Source: Shewanella gaetbuli (GTDB lineage: Bacteria > Pseudomonadota > Gammaproteobacteria > Enterobacterales > Shewanellaceae). From it: a DNA stretch of 64,000 nucleotides. Where the stretch lies: positions 434,001 to 498,000 of the forward strand of contig NZ_JAKIKP010000002.1 of the NCBI RefSeq assembly GCF_023284065.1, in the 5' to 3' direction. Positions 61,319 to 64,000 of this stretch are shown here, piece by piece. Numbering within the stretch: position 1 is the first letter of the stretch; every line of letters begins with the position of its first letter. Both the position numbers and the translations under genes were made by a program. The notes below the pieces were generated by a model that was given only the letters and a program-made list of their open reading frames with translations, was not told where the DNA came from and did no database searches.

Positions 61319-63499
61319 ATGAGCTATCAACCATTATTAATTAGCTTCGACGAAGCTGCTCAACTGCGCAATGAGCTTGGTAAAAATACCCTGCTAGGCA
61401 ACGCATTAAGCCGTGACATTAAGCAAACAGACGCTTACATGACTGAAGTAGGCATTGAAGTGCCTGGTCATGGCGAAGGGGGTGGTTATGAACATAACCG
61501 CCATAAGCAAAACTATATTCATATGGATCTTGCTGGTCGTTTATTTTTAATCACCGAAGAAACCAAATACCGTGACTACATTGTTGATATGCTAACCGCA
61601 TACGCAACCGTGTACCCCACGCTTGAAAGCAACGTTAGTAAAGACTCTAACCCACCGGGTAAGTTGTTCCACCAAACGTTAAATGAAAACATGTGGATGC
61701 TATATGCTTCATGTGCTTATAGCTGTATTTACCACACATTATCTGATGAGCAGAAACGCCTAATTGAAGATGATTTGCTAAAGCAAATGATTGAAATGTT
61801 TGTGGTTACTTACGCACACGACTTCGACATTGTTCATAACCACGGTTTATGGGCTGTTGCTGCAGTGGGTATTTGTGGCTATGCCATCAACGACCAAGAA
61901 TCTGTAGACAAAGCCTTATACGGCCTTAAATTAGACAAAGTCAGCGGCGGTTTCTTAGCCCAGTTAGACCAACTATTCTCGCCAGACGGCTACTACATGG
62001 AAGGTCCTTACTACCACCGCTTCTCACTTCGCCCAATTTACTTATTTGCCGAAGCTATTGAACGTCGTCAACCAGAACTGGGTATTTACCAGTTCAATGA
62101 CTCTGTGATTAAAACCACCTCTTACGCAGTATTTAAAACAGCCTTCCCTGATGGCACTTTACCTGCGTTAAATGATTCATCGAAAACGATTTCTATCAAC
62201 GATGAAGGTGTGATTATGGCAACCTCTGTGTGCTTCCACCGCTACGAGCAAAGTGAAGTATTACTGGGTATGGCAAACCACCAGCAAGATGTGTGGGTAC
62301 ATTCATCAGGCCAAACCTTGTCAAATGCAGTTGCTGACGCCACCACGATTCCAGCATTTAACTGGGGTAGCTTATTTGTTACCGACGGCCCTGAAGGTGA
62401 AAAAGGCGGCGTAGGCATTTTACGTCACCGTGACGCACAAGATGACGACACAATGGCGTTAATCTGGTTTGGTCAGCATGGTAGTGATCATCAATATCAC
62501 TCAGCACTAGATCACGGCCATTACGACGGCTTACACCTAAGTGTGTTCAACCGTGGCCAAGAAGTACTAAACGATTATGGCTTTGGTCGTTGGGTTAACG
62601 TAGAGCCTAAGTTTGGCGGACGTTATATTCCTGAAAACAAGTCATACTGTAAGCAAACTGTTGCTCATAACACGGTAACCGTTGACCAAAAGACCCAAAA
62701 TGACTTTGACACCGCAACCGCTGAGTCTAAGTTTGGTCAAAAGCACTTCTTTGTTGCCGATAACCCAGCATTACAAGGTATGAGCGGTAGCATCAGCAAC
62801 TACTACAACGGCATCGACATGCAACGTAGTGTGATTATTGCTGAGCTAGCTGAATTTGAAAAACCATTAGTGATTGACGTGTACCTAATTCAAGCGGATG
62901 CCGAGCATCAATACGACTTGCCAGTACACTACAATGGACAAATTATTCGCACAGACTTTGATTACCAAGTTGAATCAAAACTGCGCCCACTAGGCCAAGA
63001 CAATGGTTACCAGCATTTATGGAATGTGGGTTCAGGTAAAGTTGAATCAAGTGCATTAGTCACTTGGTTACAAGGCAACAGCTACTACAGCTTAATCACT
63101 AGTGCAGTAGAAGACAGCGAAGTCATTTTTGCCCGCACTGGCGCAAATGACCCAGAATTCAACCTACGTAGCGAACCAGCACTGATTTTACGTCAGTCAG
63201 GTAAAAACCATGTGTTTGCATCTGTATTAGAAACTCACGGTTACTTCAATGAATCTACCGAAGCATCATTAAGCGCTCGTGGTGAAGTGAAGTCAGTTAA
63301 CGTAATGGGCCATGATGAAGTAGGTACGGTTATTCGTATCGAAACCGTTAAAGGCAACGACTACTTCTTCGCGATTTCTAACGAAGCAGAAAGCAAGCAT
63401 GCACAAACCCGTACCGTGAAGTTTGATTCTCATTACTACACGTGGACAGGTGCATTCGCTCAAGTTGAGCAGTCGGAAGTTGACCCAGCGTCTAAATAA
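61319..63499 (+). CDS. PL17 oligoalginate lyase, copy 2 (cytoplasmic)
   Basis: The 726-residue paralogue is similar to copy 1 over its whole length, with GGYEHNRHKQNYIHM, VHNHGLWAVAAVGICG, GYYMEGPYYHRFS and KQTVAHNTVTVDQ in the same order. Differences include EHQYDLPVHYNGQ versus EHQYDYSHQYEGQ and a distinct segment around ADATTIPAFNWGS, so it may prefer another oligomer or block type. No signal peptide. The ATG at 61319 has AGGAG upstream; the longer in-frame start at 61265 lies inside copy 1. A strong terminator follows, so the two copies form a bicistronic operon. Confidence 0.93.
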   Translation: MSYQPLLISFDEAAQLRNELGKNTLLGNALSRDIKQTDAYMTEVGIEVPGHGEGGGYEHNRHKQNYIHMDLAGRLFLITEETKYRDYIVDMLTAYATVYPTLESNVSKDSNPPGKLFHQTLNENMWMLYASCAYSCIYHTLSDEQKRLIEDDLLKQMIEMFVVTYAHDFDIVHNHGLWAVAAVGICGYAINDQESVDKALYGLKLDKVSGGFLAQLDQLFSPDGYYMEGPYYHRFSLRPIYLFAEAIERRQPELGIYQFNDSVIKTTSYAVFKTAFPDGTLPALNDSSKTISINDEGVIMATSVCFHRYEQSEVLLGMANHQQDVWVHSSGQTLSNAVADATTIPAFNWGSLFVTDGPEGEKGGVGILRHRDAQDDDTMALIWFGQHGSDHQYHSALDHGHYDGLHLSVFNRGQEVLNDYGFGRWVNVEPKFGGRYIPENKSYCKQTVAHNTVTVDQKTQNDFDTATAESKFGQKHFFVADNPALQGMSGSISNYYNGIDMQRSVIIAELAEFEKPLVIDVYLIQADAEHQYDLPVHYNGQIIRTDFDYQVESKLRPLGQDNGYQHLWNVGSGKVESSALVTWLQGNSYYSLITSAVEDSEVIFARTGANDPEFNLRSEPALILRQSGKNHVFASVLETHGYFNESTEASLSARGEVKSVNVMGHDEVGTVIRIETVKGNDYFFAISNEAESKHAQTRTVKFDSHYYTWTGAFAQVEQSEVDPASK

Positions 63500-63560
63500 C
63501 AAACGACCGGTAATCGGCGCTTTAAAAGCACCAAGCTTGTTCAAATGAAATAAGTTACAT

Positions 63561-63593
63561 AAAAATGGTAAGCCTAGGCTTACCATTTTTTTT
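63561..63593. terminator. Intrinsic terminator of the PL17 operon
   Basis: AAAAATGGTAAGCC and GGCTTACCATTTTT form a long perfect palindrome (centre CCTAGG) followed by further T. Confidence 0.9.
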
Positions 63594-63753
63594 GAGCAAT
63601 TTAAGCTATTGTGCGTTGGTAGTTAAGTTTGATAATGCTTAATAGTGTTTGATCATTTTTGTTTTTTGCGTGAGAGGCTATAAAGAACTCACGCGTTATT
63701 ACCCTTCATTTTTTAGTTTACTCAATCAATAGTAAAAAAGAACAATAAAGTCC

Positions 63754-63775
63754 ACAAACCTTTATAAAGGTTTGT
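63754..63775. promoter_or_regulatory. Perfect 22-bp palindrome upstream of the DUF2971-like gene
   Basis: ACAAACCTTTA directly abuts its reverse complement TAAAGGTTTGT with no spacer. It ends 92 bases before the GTG start of the next gene. This geometry suits a dimeric repressor site; a small RNA hairpin is also possible. Confidence 0.5.
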
Positions 63776-63867
63776 CTACTGATTAGTAAGATATTTTAGT
63801 CATCGAATTGACCCTGTTATAAGTATAGAAGTACAGTAAATACCCCATCGAACAAAAAGGATTTTCC

Positions 63868-64000
63868 GTGTATTTCTATAAGTTTAGGACATTTGATACG
63901 AACGCTTTAACAGCCCTTTCTAACAATGAGCTTTGGTTTGGAAAACTAGATACACAAAATGACCCTTTCGAAGGGCAATGTAAAATCGATAAGAGGTTAT
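63868..64000 (+). CDS. DUF2971-like protein (5' end only)
   Basis: From a GTG with AAAAAGG seven bases upstream, 44 codons are open to the window end. The N terminus YKFRTFDTNALTAL then NNELWFGKLDTQNDPFEG matches the start of DUF2971 proteins, where a tyrosine-lysine start and an NDPFEG motif recur. Function is unknown; such genes are patchily distributed and often sit in accessory DNA. Confidence 0.7.
   Translation, partial: MYFYKFRTFDTNALTALSNNELWFGKLDTQNDPFEGQCKIDKRL

Larger units (their letters stand above)
63500..63867. other. Intergenic region between PL17 copy 2 and the DUF2971-like gene
   Basis: It contains the PL17 terminator and a perfect 22-bp palindrome; the rest is AT-rich with no credible ORF or other motif. 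Confidence 0.6.

Overview
The window looks like chromosome from a marine gammaproteobacterium of the Shewanella type. This is inferred from protein resemblance, gene order (miaB-ybeZ-ybeY-corC-lnt; leuS-lptE-holA-nadD-rsfS-rlmH-mrdA-rodA-mltB-rlpA-dacA-ybeD-lipB-lipA; pepA-holC-valS; holD-rimI; pth-ychF), MshA-like prepilins, and chitin and alginate catabolism genes. Base composition is moderately AT-rich throughout. I see no insertion sequence, prophage, CRISPR array or rRNA gene.

Layout. Positions 1-6.9 kb form a cobalamin/methionine neighbourhood: a BtuC/FecCD-type permease (cut by the window edge) and its ATPase, a compact cobalamin riboswitch, cobC, and the divergent B12-dependent methionine synthase metH with a MetJ-type operator between cobC and metH. 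Between the riboswitch and the ATPase is an unannotated 31-codon, cysteine-containing ORF whose ribosome binding site lies in a hairpin and whose stop overlaps the ATPase start. From 7 to 22.3 kb come an MshA-like prepilin, gamma-glutamyltransferase, two divergent M24 peptidases, an RhlE-like helicase, lptF-lptG, and pepA-holC-valS. A large secreted GH18 chitinase (22.7-25.4 kb) is followed by a seven-gene tRNA operon on the minus strand (Met-Leu-Gln-Gln-Met-Leu-Gln) with a strong GC-discriminator promoter, then ubiF-like/pth/ychF. From 30 to 52.4 kb there are two long plus-strand housekeeping blocks for tRNA and rRNA maturation, lipoprotein and LPS assembly, cell elongation and lipoate synthesis. 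They are interrupted by a second prepilin gene, a small membrane protein and a YbeL-like zinc-ribbon protein.

A TonB-dependent receptor of haem/transferrin type (52.7-55.0 kb) is followed by about 0.8 kb without a credible gene, packed with short perfect hairpins, several with GGA in the loop, and closed by a strong intrinsic terminator. After holD-rimI comes the intracellular end of an alginate pathway. eda, kdgK and a KdgF-like cupin face two tandem PL17 oligoalginate lyases. The two PL17 enzymes would cut oligoalginate to unsaturated monouronate, KdgF would linearise it to DEH, and after reduction to KDG (reductase not in the window) KdgK and Eda would give pyruvate and glyceraldehyde-3-phosphate. 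The divergent promoters share a perfect 13-bp motif in the same orientation relative to each gene. The last 133 bases begin a DUF2971-like gene preceded by a perfect 22-bp palindrome, possibly the edge of an accessory region.

The strongest candidates for something undescribed are the riboswitch-controlled micro-ORF at 1776-1871 and the hairpin array at 55178-55790. The paired operator of the alginate cluster is a well-supported regulatory prediction. All functional statements are from sequence reading and family knowledge only; no search was run.
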